DNA of 6,504 bases from Clostridiales bacterium UBA6330 (GTDB lineage: Bacteria; Bacillota; Clostridia; Oscillospirales; CAG-272), in assembly GCA_002438075.1 (NCBI GenBank), contig DJSQ01000144.1:1-6504 (forward strand). The letters are read 5' to 3'. Position numbers and translations under genes: made by a program. The notes under the pieces were generated by a model that saw only the letters and a program-made list of their open reading frames with translations, searched no databases and was not told the origin of the DNA. Positions 1-6,401 of the stretch are shown one piece after another (positions within the stretch are counted from its first letter, which is position 1; each line of letters opens with the position of its first letter).

Positions 1-38
1 GCACTCGTGCAAGGGCGAGCACCTCCAGCCCACACGGG
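1..38 (-). repeat. Partial copy of dispersed GC-rich repeat, cut by window start
   Basis: Read on the minus strand, bases 1-20 match 6461-6480 at 17 of 20 positions, including the shared run GCTCGCCCTT. The similarity continues, with small gaps, to about base 38, where the minus strand reads CCGTGTGGGCTGG against CCGTGTGCAAGGCTATGG at 6401-6418. The segment can fold: CGTG (6-9) pairs with CACG (33-36), and GGGC (13-16) pairs with GCCC (28-31). No gene is supported here. It is probably a non-coding intergenic repeat, but its family is not known to me and the copy is truncated at the window edge. Confidence 0.6.
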
Positions 39-92
39 CGTCATTTCAGAGCAAACGCCTTCGGCGCGCAGTCGACCCCCGAAGGGGCGCCG

Positions 93-132
93 GCAGGCGG
101 AATCTCGGCACCCATGCAAGGGCAATCTGTGC
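93..132 (-). repeat. Second minus-strand copy of the dispersed GC-rich repeat
   Basis: On the minus strand, bases 123 to 97 match 6465-6491 at 21 of 27 ungapped positions. The match includes GCCCTT and the uninterrupted decamer GGGTGCCGAG. It lies about 105 bases from the copy at 1-38 in the same orientation. The segment between them (39-92) is GC-rich and has a small CCCC-GAA-GGGG foldback at 77-87. I see no RNA gene or credible coding region in 1-132. Confidence 0.6.
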
Positions 133-185
133 AAAGCAAAACGATATTTCGGAGGCACAACGGCATGGAGGTCTTGCTTTTTGTG

Positions 186-227
186 AATTCGCTGTAAAAG
201 CTGTGAAAAGTGCCGAAAATGCGGCAA
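186..227 (+). promoter_or_regulatory. Phased A-tracts upstream of the glgB promoter (curved DNA / UP-like region)
   Basis: Short A-tracts begin at 186 (AATT), 196, 206, 216 (AAAA each) and 226 (AA), exactly 10 bases apart. They end just upstream of the -35 box at 234. Tracts phased near the helical repeat are known to bend DNA, and A-rich sequence about 40-60 bases before a start site can contact the RNA polymerase alpha subunit. The tracts at 206-219 fall in that interval. The same stretch contains a small inverted repeat, TGCCG (211-215) with CGGCA (222-226), and a direct repeat AAGTGCC at 208 and 226. The pattern is seen directly; a role in promoter strength or regulation is inferred. Confidence 0.55.
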
Positions 228-233
228 GTGCCC

Positions 234-262
234 TTGATTTATTTTGAAAAGAATGGTATAAT
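234..262 (+). promoter_or_regulatory. Sigma-70/SigA-type promoter of the glg operon
   Basis: The -35 box is TTGATT (234-239), matching four of six bases of TTGACA. A 17-base spacer follows, then a perfect TATAAT (257-262) preceded by the extended -10 TG (254-255). The expected transcription start is near 269-270, giving a leader of about 23 bases before the glgB ATG. This is too short for a riboswitch or attenuator, so control should act at initiation. No comparably good promoter was seen before glgC, glgD or glgA, which supports one main transcript. Confidence 0.85.
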
Positions 263-292
263 AAGGATAGGAACGACGAAAGGATCGGTAAG

Positions 293-2251
293 ATGCCCAT
301 GACCGATGAAAAGAAAAGGACAAATGACCAAGCACCCTACTTTTTCCACCAAGGGGCAAGCGAGAAAGCCTATGAATACCTCGGAGCGCACCGAACGGGG
401 GAGACGGTAGTCTTTCGCGTCTGGGCGCCGAATGCCGACAGCGTGTCGGTGGTGGGGGACTTCTGCGGCTGGGATCCGTCCCGATACCCGATGGACCGCG
501 TGACGCGCGGCGGGGTCTGGGAATGCGGTATTTCCGCAGGGATTGTCCCCGAGGGGAGCCTATACAAATATTTCATCCGCAACGGCGCGAAGGAATTGTA
601 CAAGGCGGACCCCTACGGCGTGTCGATGCAGTGTCCGCCCGAAACCGCGACCGTTTACCGCGAGCTTGACGGCTACGACTGGCACGACGCAGGCTGGATG
701 GAATTCCGCCGCGGAAAATTCGACCGCGCGCATATTATGGAGCAGCCGCTGAATATTTATGAGGTACACCTCGGCTCGTGGCGGCGGCATGAGGACGGCT
801 CGTGCCTCTCCTATACCGAGCTGGCGGACGAAATGGCACCCTACGTCAAGGCGATGGGGTATACGCATATCGAGCTGATGCCCGTGAGCGAATTCCCGTT
901 TGACGGGTCGTGGGGCTATCAGGTCTGCGGATACTATGCGCCGACCGCGCGCTACGGGACCCCGCAGGATTTCATGCGGTTCGTTGATCGGATGCACGAG
1001 GCGGGTGTGGGCGTGATTCTCGACTGGGTCCCCGCGCATTTCCCGAAGGACGCGCACGGGCTTTACGAGTTCGACGGTCAGCCGCTTTACGAGTATCAGG
1101 GCAAGGACCGCATGGAGCACGCGGGCTGGGGCACGCGGCGCTTTGATGTCGGGCGCGAGGAGGTGCAGAGCTTCCTGATTTCCAACGCGGTCTATTGGGC
1201 GGAGAAATACCACATTGACGGACTGCGGGTGGATGCCGTTGCGTCCATGCTCTATCTCGATTACGACAAGAAGCCCGGGGAATGGATTCCCAACATTTAC
1301 GGCGATAACAAGTGCCTTGAGGCGATTGCCTTTTTCCAGAAGCTCAACAGCTGTTTTGTCAACAATTACCCCGATGTCATGACGGTTGCGGAGGAATCCA
1401 CCGCATGGGCGAATGTTACGGGCTTTGAAAACGGCGGGCTGGGCTTCACGCTCAAATGGAACATGGGCTGGATGAACGACACGCTGGCGTATGCCGCCGA
1501 GGACCCGCTCTGGCGCAAGGACCACCACGAGCGGCTGACCTTCTCGCTGACCTACGCATTTTCGGAGCGCTATATTCTGCCGATTTCGCATGACGAGGTG
1601 GTGCACGGGAAGAAGTCCTTCCTCGACCGAATGCCCGGGGAGTACGACCAAAAATTCGCGGGCGTGCGGGTCTTTCTCGCATGGATGATGACGCACCCGG
1701 GGAAGAAGCTGACCTTCATGAGCACCGAAATCGGGCAGTTCCGCGAATGGGACTACGCGGGCGCGGTGGAATGGTTCCTGCTGGACTACGAAAAGCACGC
1801 GAAATTGCAGGCGTATGTTGCAAGGCTGAATCGATTCTATCTTTCCACCCCCGCGCTCTGGGAGCGGGACAGCGACTGGGCGGGCGGCTTTGAATGGATT
1901 GACGCGGACAACCGCGAGCAGAGCATTCTTTCCTACCGCCGAAAGGACCGCGCGGGAAAGGAGACCGTGATTCTTCTGAACTTCCTCCCCGTGGAGCGCG
2001 AGGATTTCCTGCTTGCAGTGCCCTATGCGGGGCGCTACGAGGAGGTGTTCAACTCGGATGCGGCGGAGTTCGGCGGAACCGATGTGCGGAACACAGGGGT
2101 CTATAAGACCGAGAAATGCCTGTTGCGAAATTACGGAAACGCCATCCGCATCCGTGTTCCCGCCATGTCTGCGGTCATGTTCCGCTGCATTCATAAGAAT
2201 CCCGTGCGGAAAAAGAAAACCGAAACTCCGAAGGCAAAGGCAAAACAATAG
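293..2251 (+). CDS. glgB: 1,4-alpha-glucan branching enzyme
   Basis: Glycogen branching enzyme (EC 2.4.1.18, glycoside hydrolase family 13). It cuts alpha-1,4 glucan chains and rejoins the pieces in alpha-1,6 linkage, in the cytoplasm. A CBM48-type beta-sandwich lies at about residues 36-122 (VFRVWAPNADSVSVVGDF). The catalytic barrel follows, with conserved regions DWVPAHF (244-250), GLRVDAV (310-316, nucleophile Asp314), VAEEST (365-370, acid/base Glu367) and SHDEVVHG (432-439, Asp434). A C-terminal beta domain ends near 632. At 652 residues it is close to Bacillus-type enzymes and lacks the extra N-terminal module of the longer E. coli protein. The last 18 or so residues (HKNPVRKKKTETPKAKAKQ) form a basic tail outside the fold. 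The ATG at 293 is chosen because GAAAGGA (278-284) sits 8 bases upstream; an ATG at 299 would be spaced worse. It is the first gene of the operon, separated from glgC by 155 bases. Confidence 0.98.
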   Translation: MPMTDEKKRTNDQAPYFFHQGASEKAYEYLGAHRTGETVVFRVWAPNADSVSVVGDFCGWDPSRYPMDRVTRGGVWECGISAGIVPEGSLYKYFIRNGAKELYKADPYGVSMQCPPETATVYRELDGYDWHDAGWMEFRRGKFDRAHIMEQPLNIYEVHLGSWRRHEDGSCLSYTELADEMAPYVKAMGYTHIELMPVSEFPFDGSWGYQVCGYYAPTARYGTPQDFMRFVDRMHEAGVGVILDWVPAHFPKDAHGLYEFDGQPLYEYQGKDRMEHAGWGTRRFDVGREEVQSFLISNAVYWAEKYHIDGLRVDAVASMLYLDYDKKPGEWIPNIYGDNKCLEAIAFFQKLNSCFVNNYPDVMTVAEESTAWANVTGFENGGLGFTLKWNMGWMNDTLAYAAEDPLWRKDHHERLTFSLTYAFSERYILPISHDEVVHGKKSFLDRMPGEYDQKFAGVRVFLAWMMTHPGKKLTFMSTEIGQFREWDYAGAVEWFLLDYEKHAKLQAYVARLNRFYLSTPALWERDSDWAGGFEWIDADNREQSILSYRRKDRAGKETVILLNFLPVEREDFLLAVPYAGRYEEVFNSDAAEFGGTDVRNTGVYKTEKCLLRNYGNAIRIRVPAMSAVMFRCIHKNPVRKKKTETPKAKAKQ

Positions 2252-2293
2252 TTGTATCAAACCACGCTCAAATTTCGCACAATCCCATTCGTT

Positions 2294-2339
2294 AAAAGTT
2301 CTTGAAAGTCCTGAAAACTTCTTTCAAGAAGTTTTCAGG
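2294..2339 (+). repeat. Inverted repeat with two mutually exclusive hairpins between glgB and glgC
   Basis: Bases 2310-2323 and 2326-2339 are perfect 14-bp inverted arms (CCTGAAAACTTCTT and its complement), so the RNA would form a strong hairpin with a tight turn. The 3' arm can instead pair with an upstream segment: 2299-2308 (TTCTTGAAAG) is perfectly complementary to 2321-2330, and AAAA at 2294-2297 pairs with TTTT at 2332-2335 across one G-G mismatch. There is no U-run after the stem on either strand, so it is not a standard intrinsic terminator. It may be an mRNA processing or stability element, or part of a dispersed repeat; that role is inferred. Confidence 0.75.
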
Positions 2340-2345
2340 TGGGGT

Positions 2346-2362
2346 TTGGGGCAAAGCCCCAA
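2346..2362 (+). repeat. GC-rich hairpin TTGGGGC-AAA-GCCCCAA
   Basis: A perfect 7-bp stem, TTGGGGC (2346-2352) with GCCCCAA (2356-2362), closes a three-base AAA loop. It begins seven bases after the long inverted repeat. The bases that follow (GGTCTTAG) give no U-tract, so termination is unlikely. From memory, stem-loop units followed by a GGGGTTTGGGGCAAAGCCCC-like block recur in intergenic regions of Oscillospiraceae-type genomes, so this may be the 3' half of such an element. I could not check that. Confidence 0.7.
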
Positions 2363-2383
2363 GGTCTTAGCCCCAAGGTCTTA
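2356..2383 (+). repeat. 14-bp perfect tandem duplication
   Basis: GCCCCAAGGTCTTA occurs at 2356-2369 and again, identically and directly adjacent, at 2370-2383. The first copy forms the 3' side of the GC hairpin. The second copy offers an alternative partner (2370-2376) for the same 5' arm at 2346-2352. The duplication ends 13 bases before the glgC ribosome-binding site (CGGAGG, 2396-2401). Exact identity suggests a recent slippage event. Confidence 0.9.
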
Positions 2384-2406
2384 GACTATAGAAACCGGAG
2401 GTTGTT

Positions 2407-3591
2407 ATGTTCAAGAAAAAAGAATGTGTTGCCATGCTGCTTGCGGGCGGGCAGGGCAGCAGACTTTACGCGCTGACCAAAAAGACCGCAAAGCCGTCGG
2501 TACCGTTCGGCGGCAAGTACCGCATCATTGATTTCACGCTTTCCAATTGCATCAATTCCGGAATGGACACCGTTGGCGTTCTGACACAGTATCAGCCGCT
2601 CATCCTCAACGACTATATCGGCAACGGTCTGCCGTGGGACCTCGACCGTGCCTTCGGCGGGGTCAAGATTCTGCCGCCCTATCAGGGGCAGAACGGCGCG
2701 GACTGGTATAAGGGGACCGCAAACGCCATCTGGCAGAACATGGAGTTCATCAACCGCTACAACGCGGAATACGTCCTGATTCTCTCGGGGGACCATATCT
2801 ATAAAATGGACTACGCGAGAATGCTGGACTTCCATAAGCAGACAAAGGCGGACTGCACGATTGCGGTTATCGACGTGCCGATTGAGGAAGCGAGCCGCTT
2901 CGGTATCATGAGCACGCACGAGGACGGGCAGATTTATAAGTTCAGCGAAAAGCCGAAGAACCCCGATTCCACCAAAGCATCGATGGGCATCTATATCTTC
3001 AACAAAGACAAGCTGGAGAAATACCTGCGCGAGGACAACGAAAATCCCGAGTCCTCCAACGACTTCGGCAAAAACGTCATCCCCGCAATGCTGGCGGCGG
3101 GTGAGAAGATGATGGCGTACCCATTCACGGGCTACTGGAAGGATGTCGGAACGATTCAGTCGCTGTGGGAGGCGAATATGGACCTCCTCGGCGAGCGTCC
3201 CGCGCTGAATCTGCGCGATGAGACGTGGAGAATTTACAGCCGCCATGAAGCCGCACCGCCGCAGTATATCGGAAGCGACGCGGAGGTTGTCAATTCCAGC
3301 GTGACCGCAGGCTGTGACATTGACGGCTGTGTGCGGAACAGCGTCCTCGGCAGCGGCGTGCGCGTGGAAGCGGGCGCGGTCGTGGAGGACAGCGTGCTGA
3401 TGAATGACGTTACGGTCAAGGCGGGCGCAACCGTCCGATATTCCATTCTCGACTGCGGGGTCACCGTGGGCGAGCGGGCAACGGTCGGGGAAGCGCGCGA
3501 GCACGCGGCGGGCATTGCGGTGGTCGGCGCGGACCATACGGTGGGGCTTGGCGAGGTCATTCCCGCAGGCGCCATGATTTCGGATGACTGA
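2407..3591 (+). CDS. glgC: Glucose-1-phosphate adenylyltransferase, catalytic subunit
   Basis: ADP-glucose pyrophosphorylase (EC 2.7.7.27) makes ADP-glucose and pyrophosphate from ATP and glucose-1-phosphate, the committed step of bacterial glycogen synthesis. The nucleotidyltransferase domain (about 1-265) carries the nucleotide loop AGGQGSRL (13-20), KPSVPFGGKYRIIDF (29-43), WYKGTANA (100-107), SGDHIY (127-132, metal-binding Asp129), SEKP (180-183, glucose-1-phosphate Lys182), ASMGIYIF (191-198), NDFGKNVIP (218-226) and YWKDVGT (243-249, second metal Asp246). The C-terminal third (about 285-390) is a hexapeptide left-handed beta-helix with repeats such as SVLGSGVRVEAGAVVEDS. Lys26 aligns with the E. 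coli activator-site Lys39. The 394-residue length is normal for Firmicutes. CGGAGG (2396-2401) lies 5 bases before the ATG. glgD follows after 14 bases, and its product is the expected partner subunit. Confidence 0.98.
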   Translation: MFKKKECVAMLLAGGQGSRLYALTKKTAKPSVPFGGKYRIIDFTLSNCINSGMDTVGVLTQYQPLILNDYIGNGLPWDLDRAFGGVKILPPYQGQNGADWYKGTANAIWQNMEFINRYNAEYVLILSGDHIYKMDYARMLDFHKQTKADCTIAVIDVPIEEASRFGIMSTHEDGQIYKFSEKPKNPDSTKASMGIYIFNKDKLEKYLREDNENPESSNDFGKNVIPAMLAAGEKMMAYPFTGYWKDVGTIQSLWEANMDLLGERPALNLRDETWRIYSRHEAAPPQYIGSDAEVVNSSVTAGCDIDGCVRNSVLGSGVRVEAGAVVEDSVLMNDVTVKAGATVRYSILDCGVTVGERATVGEAREHAAGIAVVGADHTVGLGEVIPAGAMISDD

Positions 3592-3605
3592 GGAGGACGC
3601 AGAAC

Positions 3606-4739
3606 ATGAATGTTGCAGGTCTGATTTTTTCCAATATCCATGACCAGAGTATCCCCGAAATGGCGCGGATGCGCACGATGGCGAGCATTCCGTTCGGTTG
3701 CCGCTATCGGCTGATTGACTTCGCGCTTTCCAACATGGTCAATGCCGATATCAATACCGTTGGGGTGATTACCCACTACAATTACCAGTCGCTTCTCGAC
3801 CATATCGGAACCGGCAAGGACTGGGATTTGGCGCGCCGCTCGGGAGGCATCAAGATTCTGCCGCCCTACGTTGCCGCCTATGAGAACACCGCCGCGGGAA
3901 AGCTCTACTCCAGCCGTCTGGAGGCGCTGATGGGTGCGGAGCATTTCATCAACCGTTGCGGCGCGGACTATATCGTCCTCTCCGACTGCGACGTGGTGAT
4001 GAACATCGACCTCGGCGAGGTGCTGGAGGACCATGTGAAGTCGGGCGCATACCTGACGATGGTCACCAAGCATCTGAACGCGGACGAATATCACTTTGAC
4101 AAGGTGGTCAATCTTGCCGAAATCGGGAACGAGAACCGCGTGCGCGCGGTTTCCCGCGCAAAGCCCGAGCACGGCGAGGTGGATGTCAACACGAACATTT
4201 ATGTCATCAAGCGGACCGATTTGCAAAGCATCATCGCCGATTCGCTGGCGCACGGCTATACCAGCTTCTCCCGCGACGTGGTGCGCGCAAATCTGGATAA
4301 GAAGCTGATTCGCGCCTACCGCTACGACGGCTGGTATGCCTATATCGGCACGCTGGAATCCTATTTCCGCACCTCGATGGAGCTTCTGACCCCCGAGGCG
4401 CGGCACGGGCTGTTCGGTCCCGAGGACCGCAAGATTTACACCAAAATCCGCAACAGCGCCCCGACCAAGTATTGCGACGGCGCGGAGGTGAAGAATTCGC
4501 TTCTGGCAGACGGCTGTGTGATTGAGGGGACCGTGGAGAATTCGATTCTGTTCCGCGACGTTCACGTCGGGCGCGGGACGGTGGTGAAGAACTGCGTGAT
4601 TTTGCAGAACACCGATATCGGCGACAATGTGCAGCTCAATTGCGTGATAACCGACAAGGATGTCCGCATCAAGGACGGCAGAATGCTCTCGGGGCATGAG
4701 ACCATGCCGTTCTTCATCGGAAAAGGAATGAGTGTATAA
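3606..4739 (+). CDS. glgD: GlgD, regulatory/non-catalytic ADP-glucose pyrophosphorylase subunit
   Basis: GlgD is a GlgC paralogue found in Firmicutes. It has little or no activity alone but associates with GlgC and raises its activity. The shared fold is visible in IPFGCRYRLIDFALSN (28-43), ILPPYVAAYENTAAGKLY (84-101), VNTNIYVI (194-201) and a beta-helix near 290-360. The catalytic features are missing: the GGxGSRL loop is replaced by LIFSNIHDQSIPEM (6-19), SGDHIY by SDCDVV (126-131), and YWKDVGT by WYAYIGT (243-249). Asp246 of GlgC is therefore Tyr here, and the other metal Asp falls at Cys128 or shifts to Asp129. AGGAGGA (3591-3597) overlaps the glgC stop codon and lies 8 bases before the ATG, which fixes the start and suggests coupled translation giving matched subunit amounts. 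Its 377 residues are usual for clostridial GlgD. Confidence 0.96.
   Translation: MNVAGLIFSNIHDQSIPEMARMRTMASIPFGCRYRLIDFALSNMVNADINTVGVITHYNYQSLLDHIGTGKDWDLARRSGGIKILPPYVAAYENTAAGKLYSSRLEALMGAEHFINRCGADYIVLSDCDVVMNIDLGEVLEDHVKSGAYLTMVTKHLNADEYHFDKVVNLAEIGNENRVRAVSRAKPEHGEVDVNTNIYVIKRTDLQSIIADSLAHGYTSFSRDVVRANLDKKLIRAYRYDGWYAYIGTLESYFRTSMELLTPEARHGLFGPEDRKIYTKIRNSAPTKYCDGAEVKNSLLADGCVIEGTVENSILFRDVHVGRGTVVKNCVILQNTDIGDNVQLNCVITDKDVRIKDGRMLSGHETMPFFIGKGMSV
4721..4727 (+). promoter_or_regulatory. Ribosome-binding site for glgA inside the end of glgD
   Basis: AAAAGGA lies in the last codons of glgD and is followed by the glgA ATG at 4742, 14 bases downstream. That is longer than the usual 5-9. 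The ATG at 4728 is closer but in the glgD frame. No in-frame start with better spacing exists, and the stop of glgD is only 2 bases before the glgA ATG, so re-initiation by ribosomes finishing glgD is likely to contribute. Confidence 0.6.
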
Positions 4740-4741
4740 GC

Positions 4742-6370
4742 ATGGTGAAAAAAGCAACCAAGCACGAGCGCGGTCCTGCGGTTCTGCCGCTGACCCCCGC
4801 GCTCCCGAAGAAGCGGTCGGTACGCAAGCCCGCCGCAGAAAAGACCGAGGAGGTAGCTCCGTTGGCAGAACCCGTCACGGTTCCCGAAACGGTTGCCGAA
4901 ACGGTCCCCGCTATGGCGGAGACGGCGGAGCCGGCAAAAAAGAAAATCCTGTTCGTGGGCGCGGAGGTCATGCCGTTTGCCGCAACGGGAGGGCTGGGCG
5001 ATGTGCTCGGCTCACTTCCCGCAGCGCTGGCTAAAACGGGGCGCGTGGACGTGCGGGTGGTCCTGCCGCTGTACGGAAGCATTGCGCAGTCGTGGCGGTC
5101 GCAGATGCGCGAGGAGTATATCACCTCGGTTCGCCTTGCATGGCGGGAGCAGTATTGCGGCATCTACAGCCTTGTCAAGGACGACGTGACCTACTATTTT
5201 ATCGACAACGAGTACTATTTCCGCCGCCCCGCGCTCTACGGCTACTTTGACGACGGTGAGCGCTACGCGTTCTTCTGCATGGCGGTGATGGAGATGATGA
5301 ATCGGCTGAACTACTATCCCGATATCCTCCACGCGCACGACTGGCAGGCGGCGCTTTCGGTGGTCTATCTCAACTGCCTTTACCGCAACCGCCCGTGGTA
5401 CGGGACGATGCGGACGGTGTTCACGATTCACAACATCGAGTATCAGGGGCAGTACGATTTCGCAATCCTCGGCGATGTGTTCGCGCTGGGCGAGAACGAG
5501 CACACGCTGATGGAATACAACGGGTGCATCAACCTGATGAAGGCGGCAATCGAGTGCGCCGACCGCGTGACAACGGTCAGCCCGCGCTACGCGTGGGAGA
5601 TTCGCACGCCAGAATATGCGCACGGTCTGGATGCCGCGCTGAACCGCAACGCGGGGAAGCTTTCGGGCATTCTCAACGGCATCGATTACGATTTTTACAA
5701 TCCCGCAACCGACCCATGTATCGCGGAGCGCTATTCCGTGCAGAATATGGCAGGAAAGACAGCGGATAAGCTGGCGCTTCAGCGGGAGACGGGACTGCCC
5801 GAGCGCGCCGACGTGCCGATGCTCGCGGTGGTTTCGCGCCTTGCCGCGCACAAGGGCTTGGACCTTGTGTCGGGGTGCATTTACGAATTGGTGGGCGGAC
5901 ATGACCTCCAGCTGGTGATTCTCGGAAAAGGGGAGAGCGGCTTTGAGGACTTCTTCCGCGAATTGCAGGCAAGATTCCCCGATAAGGTCCGCGCGCTCAT
6001 CACCTACGACCGCGACCTCTCCAAGCGGATTTACGCGGCGGCGGACATCTTCCTGATGCCCTCGCGCTCCGAGCCCTGCGGTCTGTCGCAGATGATTGCC
6101 TCCCGCTACGGCGCGATTCCCGTTGTGCGCGAGACGGGCGGGCTGTATGACTCCATCAAGCCCTATTGGATGGAGGGGGATACGCTCCACGGCAACGGCT
6201 TCACCTTTGCGAACTACTCCGCGCAGGAGCTGCGGGAGCGGACCGAGGCGGCGCTGGGGGTGTGGTACAACAAGCCCGAGCGGGACCGTTTGGTCGAGCG
6301 CGTGATGACCACCGATTTTTCGTGGAACGCCTCCGCCGAACAGTATCTGGCGCTTTACGAGGGGATTTGA
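4742..6370 (+). CDS. glgA: Glycogen synthase (ADP-glucose type) with N-terminal extension
   Basis: Starch/glycogen synthase (EC 2.4.1.21, glycosyltransferase family 5, GT-B fold). It adds glucose from ADP-glucose to alpha-1,4 chain ends in the cytoplasm. The fold starts at KKKILFVGAEVMPF (66-79), followed by ATGGLGDVLGSLP (81-93), LHAHDWQAAL (196-205), TIHNIEYQG (228-236), LNGIDYDFYNP (311-321), VVSRLAAHKGLDL (363-375, with Arg366 and Lys371 matching the E. coli donor-site Arg300 and Lys305) and SRSEPCGLSQ (441-450, Glu444 matching catalytic Glu377). Two oddities stand out. The usual KTGGL lysine (E. coli Lys15) is Ala81. An extra 65 or so residues precede the fold: a basic part (1-36) and a Pro/Glu/Thr/Val/Ala part (37-65), low-complexity and probably disordered. 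This brings the length to 542, against about 480 for typical enzymes. A shorter start at Met58 (4913) has no ribosome-binding site. It is the last gene of the operon in the window. Confidence 0.97.
   Translation: MVKKATKHERGPAVLPLTPALPKKRSVRKPAAEKTEEVAPLAEPVTVPETVAETVPAMAETAEPAKKKILFVGAEVMPFAATGGLGDVLGSLPAALAKTGRVDVRVVLPLYGSIAQSWRSQMREEYITSVRLAWREQYCGIYSLVKDDVTYYFIDNEYYFRRPALYGYFDDGERYAFFCMAVMEMMNRLNYYPDILHAHDWQAALSVVYLNCLYRNRPWYGTMRTVFTIHNIEYQGQYDFAILGDVFALGENEHTLMEYNGCINLMKAAIECADRVTTVSPRYAWEIRTPEYAHGLDAALNRNAGKLSGILNGIDYDFYNPATDPCIAERYSVQNMAGKTADKLALQRETGLPERADVPMLAVVSRLAAHKGLDLVSGCIYELVGGHDLQLVILGKGESGFEDFFRELQARFPDKVRALITYDRDLSKRIYAAADIFLMPSRSEPCGLSQMIASRYGAIPVVRETGGLYDSIKPYWMEGDTLHGNGFTFANYSAQELRERTEAALGVWYNKPERDRLVERVMTTDFSWNASAEQYLALYEGI
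4877..4912 (+). repeat. 12-bp coding minisatellite in glgA linker
   Basis: Three adjacent 12-base units, ACGGTTCCCGAA, ACGGTTGCCGAA and ACGGTCCCCGCT, encode TVPE-TVAE-TVPA at GlgA residues 46-57. The first two units differ at one base and the third at four from the first. Because the unit is a multiple of three, copy-number change would lengthen or shorten the linker without breaking the reading frame. It lies wholly within the predicted disordered extension. Confidence 0.85.
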
Positions 6371-6401
6371 AGTTAACCCGTTCAGGGGAATCGGAACAAA
6401 C

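Noticed and set aside
165..197. Ten-codon mini-ORF (MEVLLFVNSL) with GGAGG at 151-155, like a leader peptide
   Set aside because: It lies upstream of the glgB promoter and so is not in the expected transcript. No promoter of its own was found, and its end overlaps the phased A-tract region.
184..197. CcpA-type cre site (TGAATTCGCTGTAA)
   Set aside because: It has about four mismatches to the cre consensus, including core positions, and lacks good dyad symmetry. It is better explained by the phased A-tract pattern.
46..300. 84-codon open frame on the minus strand across the promoter region
   Set aside because: It overlaps the glgB promoter and the dispersed repeat, has no recognisable domain, and its Arg/Pro-rich end is just translated GC-rich repeat.
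560..2260. Long open frame on the minus strand opposite glgB (about 566 codons), with similar ones opposite glgC (2386-3537), glgD (3234-4757) and glgA (5012-6190)
   Set aside because: Each lies codon-for-codon in register with the sense gene, so it stays open simply because the sense genes rarely use TTA, CTA or TCA. The translations show no recognisable domains, and the sense genes are unambiguous.
2310..2362. Intrinsic terminator between glgB and glgC
   Set aside because: The hairpins are strong, but neither is followed by a U-run on the plus strand or preceded by the matching A-run for the minus strand. Downstream genes have no clear promoter, so full termination here is unlikely.
2364..2392. 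Possible separate promoter for glgC (TATAGA at 2387-2392)
   Set aside because: The -10 matches only four of six bases and nothing like a -35 box lies 17 bases upstream; the sequence there is the tandem duplication.
4913..6370. Shorter glgA starting at the ATG at 4913
   Set aside because: There is no ribosome-binding site before it, whereas the 4742 start has AAAAGGA upstream and sits 2 bases after the glgD stop. The upstream codons also show gene-like usage.
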